In this document: positions 43,135-45,991 of the stretch, one piece after another | Layout: each line of letters opens with the position of its first letter | Position numbering within the stretch: position 1 is the first letter of the stretch | Source of the DNA: Neocallimastix lanati (nom. inval.) | Taxonomy: Eukaryota; Neocallimastigomycota; Neocallimastigomycetes; Neocallimastigales; Neocallimastigaceae | NCBI GenBank assembly: GCA_016946835.1 | Contig: JACVTC010000203.1 | Location: forward strand, 155,001-200,991 | Direction of reading: 5' to 3' | Length of the DNA: 45,991 nt | Program-made: the position numbers and the translations under genes | Notes under the pieces: model-generated | What the model saw: the letters and a program-made list of their open reading frames with translations, nothing else | Databases searched by the model: none | Told to the model about the DNA's origin: nothing

Positions 43135-44862
43135 ATGGATAAAAAGAATAAGAGTAATAAGGCGCCTGAAAACACAAGAAAAACCACAAGGAGTGGTTCT
43201 CTGAAGAGTTCGGTGGGCAGCGTGACTGCGGAGAGTAGTCCTACGCCCGTAGAAGCACCTCCATCTCGACGCCAAAATACAGGAGACAAGAAAATGACTA
43301 GTACTCCTGAGAAACCAGCTGCTTCTAAATCTCAACCAGCTGCGGCGCCTGAGAAGAGTCAACCCGAGGCTAGTAAACCTGAAGCCAGTAGGCCAGGAAC
43401 TAACCAAGGAGAAATTTCAAGCAAAAATGTTAATGCTGGAGCGATGGACTTTGCTGCTTTGCTGAGTAAGCAGATGGAGGACTTTAAGAACATGATAGTA
43501 AGCACTCAGCAACAGACGGCTGCAATGATAGAACAGATGCAAAACCAAAGTGAAATGAGATTCACTTAAATTGAAGCCGAACTAAGCAACTTCATCCCCG
43601 CTGTGGACCAACGATTTGGAGAGGTTGAGAGGCGTGTGGAAGAAGAGGAGTCTAGTAGCCAAGCTAGTGTGGTAGAGCTTCAAAAGGTACAAGCGTATCT
43701 AAGTCAGCAACTTGCCGAAAGCAAAGATAAAGAGGCCGCTGTTAAAGCTGAAATCAAAAAGATTGAAACCTATCTGGATGCGGACCAGATAAAAGGAAAA
43801 CAAATACAACAAGACCTAGAGGATAAAGGTCAAAAATTGTTCAAGATTGAGGAATTCTTGGATGCGAACCAAGAAAGGGATAAAGTACACTTGCATGAGC
43901 TCGAAGAAAAAATCGAGAAGCTAATGGCCATTAACCAGGTACAGCAACAGGAGATCGAACGACTGGGTAAGCTGGCTTTGGATGCTCAGAATAAGGAGCA
44001 GGCATCGACGAGCAAACCTTTCCCACTACATATAAATACTAAAGAAGCAAGATACGGTAGTTATCACCACTTCACGCCGCCTATAATGACCAGAAGTGCG
44101 ATGGAAGATGTGGTTATGACCGACGCGTACCCTGTGGAGTACGAACGAGACATCCCAATGTTCAATGGTGAAAACGGAGATGTAGAATCATTCATTGACA
44201 GGTTAAAAAGGTACTTTGGTAGACACCAGAAGTATTACCAAAGCGAGCCCACGGCTATGTTGTACTTTATTGAGGACCACTTACAAGGAACTGCTAAGAA
44301 GTGGTACCAAATGGACGAAGTATTCAAACAACGAGATGACCCACAACCTCAAAGGTTGATGGATAGATTGCTGAAGGAATTTAAAAGCGAAAGAACGTTG
44401 GAAGAAGTTAAAACAGCAATGCTTAAACTTAGGCACGATTGGGGTAAAGCCTATGAATACCTATCAGAATTCAATAGGTTAAGTAGAATACTTCAGCTAA
44501 CAGATGAAACCAAAAGACTACTACTCGTACAACAAGTTAGACCATCGGTTCGTGAAGCCTTTTATGATCTACCTGCAGAAAAGCAAACCTTAGAAGATTA
44601 CGTGACTTGTCTAAGGAGATGCGACACATTCCCCGCGGATTACAAAGATGATTACCTAGAAAGATACGAATACAACCGCGAGAGGAAAATAGCCATCATG
44701 GCCCTACTTGGAATGATGGACCCGCGAAGACCCTCCAAGGATATTGAAGCCAAAAGAAGGAGGAACAGCGATAATCGCCGAGGCGATAAAAGAGATTTCA
44801 GTAGGAAAGAGCCTACTAAGCAAAACAATTACGATAGAAACAAGAAAGATGGACGTCCATGA
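43135..44862 (+). pseudogene. gag: Ty3/gypsy Gag, one in-frame stop
   Basis: One reading frame of 576 codons interrupted only by TAA at 43567-43569 (codon 145). Both halves are in the same frame and the coiled coil carries on across it. Residues 1-100 are basic and Pro/Ser-rich (disordered). About 115-285 is a heptad-rich coiled coil. The retrotransposon Gag domain starts near DIPMFNGENGDVESFIDRL and contains FIEDHLQGTAKKWY, RLLKEFKSE and YEYLSEFNRLSRI. The C-terminus is Arg/Lys/Asn-rich with no CCHC zinc knuckle, so RNA binding would rely on the basic tail. Gag forms the virus-like particle of the element. G+C content and codon use are far less A/T-biased than in the host genes. A single C-to-T change (CAA to TAA) would explain the stop; suppression by read-through is also possible. 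Confidence 0.85.
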
Positions 44863-45991
44863 TCAACAGCCTAAGGTATATAAAATAGATGGCGAAAGAC
44901 CAGGGCTACCAGATGTAGACTCACCAGAAGAGTGCACAGGTGAAAGTATCTACATGGTACAACTCCCAGAAGAAAGAGAAGAAGCTGTGCAAAAGGAGAT
45001 TCAACCTACAGCGAGGATTACCAAAATTATAAATCAGGTTATTGATAACCAGAAGTTGAAGGACACGGTGTATGAATTAACGAGACAATATTACCGTGAT
45101 AGAGGAATTGAGTATACGATGGATTACTACGATTATTTAATGGATTACGATAAATGGGCAGATTGGTTCAAGGTACAGAAGACTAAAAATCTAAAGGAGA
45201 GCGAAATTAATAAAAACCCTACGGAAAGTAGTGCACAAAAAGATAGCCAGACAAAAGATCATCTAGCCATGATCACACAAGAGGATTCGGTGGCGGAAAC
45301 AATCAGAAAAGTGGGACTTGAGAAACTATTGTCAATAGGCGAAATTATAGATAAGTATTATGGTGACTTAACGGAAGCCTTCAATGAAGAAATCGCTGAG
45401 ACATTACCAGAGCACAGGCCGTATGATTGTAAAATAGAATTAGAGCCTGATGCCCCACTTTATAAAGGAGCTATCTACCCAACGAGTCCTAAAGAAGAGA
45501 AAGCACTTAAAGAATATATTGATGAAAATTTAGCTAAGGGGTTTATAAGAAGGTCAGAATCTCCGGCGGGTTACCCTGTATTGTTCGTGCCGAAAAAATC
45601 AGGTGAGCTACGACTATGCATGGATTATCGTAAACTGAACCAATGGACTAAACGCAACGCCTATCTGATCCCAAGAATTAGTGCAGTGTTCGAAGCTATG
45701 AAAGGAGCAGTTGTGTTCTCCAAGTTCGACCTAAAATCGGCCTATAACTTGGTAAGAATTCGAGAAGGTGATGAGTACAAGACAGCCTTCAACACCAAGT
45801 TTGGACACTTTGAACATTTGGTAATGCCTTTTGGGCTAACCAATGCACCAGCAGTGTTCCAAAGCTTCGTGAATGATGTCTTCAGCGAGGATATCGGGAA
45901 GTACTGTCAAGTCTACCTAGATGACATTGTCGTATATTCCAAAACTTTGGAGGAACATGTAGAGCATGTTCGAACGATTTTAAAGAAGCTA
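44849..45991 (+). CDS. pol: Ty3/gypsy Pol (reverse transcriptase), runs off the window
   Basis: Open for 381 codons to the window edge, in the +1 frame relative to Gag. It overlaps Gag by 14 bases, and an ATG at 44849-44851 (MDVHDQQPK) could start it; a +1 frameshift is the alternative. Residues 1-200 are hydrophilic, with no D-(S/T)-G protease motif. The RT follows: LPEHRPYDCKIEL, GFIRRSESPAGYPVLFVPKK, ELRLCMDYRKLN, FSKFDLKSAYNLVRI, LVMPFGLTNAPAVFQ, and the catalytic CQVYLDDIVVYSK (YLDD). This is the standard order of gypsy RT. RNase H and integrase should lie beyond the edge. The RT part looks intact with all catalytic aspartates (SKFD, YLDD). Partial only because the window ends. Confidence 0.9.
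   Translation, partial: MDVHDQQPKVYKIDGERPGLPDVDSPEECTGESIYMVQLPEEREEAVQKEIQPTARITKIINQVIDNQKLKDTVYELTRQYYRDRGIEYTMDYYDYLMDYDKWADWFKVQKTKNLKESEINKNPTESSAQKDSQTKDHLAMITQEDSVAETIRKVGLEKLLSIGEIIDKYYGDLTEAFNEEIAETLPEHRPYDCKIELEPDAPLYKGAIYPTSPKEEKALKEYIDENLAKGFIRRSESPAGYPVLFVPKKSGELRLCMDYRKLNQWTKRNAYLIPRISAVFEAMKGAVVFSKFDLKSAYNLVRIREGDEYKTAFNTKFGHFEHLVMPFGLTNAPAVFQSFVNDVFSEDIGKYCQVYLDDIVVYSKTLEEHVEHVRTILKKL

Noticed and set aside
43081-43407. 108-codon minus-strand frame opposite gag
   Set aside because: Antisense of the Gag N-terminus; Arg/Ser-rich shadow without features.

Overview
The window looks like nuclear DNA of an anaerobic gut fungus (Neocallimastigomycota). The evidence is the extreme A+T content, long poly(A)/poly(T) tracts, short GT-AG introns, Asn-rich proteins, and above all fungal-type (CBM10-like) dockerin repeats, which in eukaryotes mark the cellulosome proteins of these fungi. 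There is no bacterial operon structure. Genus cannot be fixed from this sequence alone.

Layout. 1-1995: A/T-rich DNA with a small degenerate coding relic that vaguely resembles a dual-specificity phosphatase. 1996-3855 (-): an intact type II membrane protein with a GT71-like (MNN1/MNN2-type) mannosyltransferase domain and an expanding NENID repeat in its stem. 3856-6400: non-coding. 6430-8540 (-): three pseudogene relics, namely a CPBP (CAAX-protease-like) membrane protease, a ThiD-like HMP-P kinase, and a probable beta-helix protein. 8540-12871: non-coding. 12872-16117: a complete, very young, non-autonomous LTR element (identical 217-bp LTRs, 5-bp target duplication, primer site matching the anticodon arm of tRNA-Lys-CUU). 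16455-16521: a 31-bp-stem hairpin. 18841-22193 (+): the main intact gene, a five-exon secreted metallophosphoesterase with six dockerins. 23446-27181: a ~3.7-kb minisatellite. 27611-28160: a relic of a LINE reverse transcriptase. 30912-32129 (-): a 5'-truncated, inverted paralogue of the dockerin phosphatase. 32400-33145 (-): a Lys/Glu-rich relic. 34472-36391: two fragments of Ty1/copia polymerase in opposite orientation. 37667-40935: a second complete non-autonomous LTR element (identical 482-bp LTRs, 5-bp target duplication). From about 41.6 kb to the window edge: the 5' part of a Ty3/gypsy element, clearly more G+C-rich than its surroundings, with Gag broken by one in-frame stop and Pol open to the edge.

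How it fits together. Only two host genes appear intact: the Golgi-type mannosyltransferase and the dockerin phosphatase. The latter is predicted to be secreted and docked on the fungal cellulosome, where it could release phosphate from phosphorylated plant or microbial compounds. Almost everything else is mobile-element sequence, decayed genes or simple repeats, so this is a gene-poor, retrotransposon-rich segment. The most notable items are the six-dockerin phosphatase, whose introns are all confined to the N-terminal dockerin exons, and the two small LTR elements.
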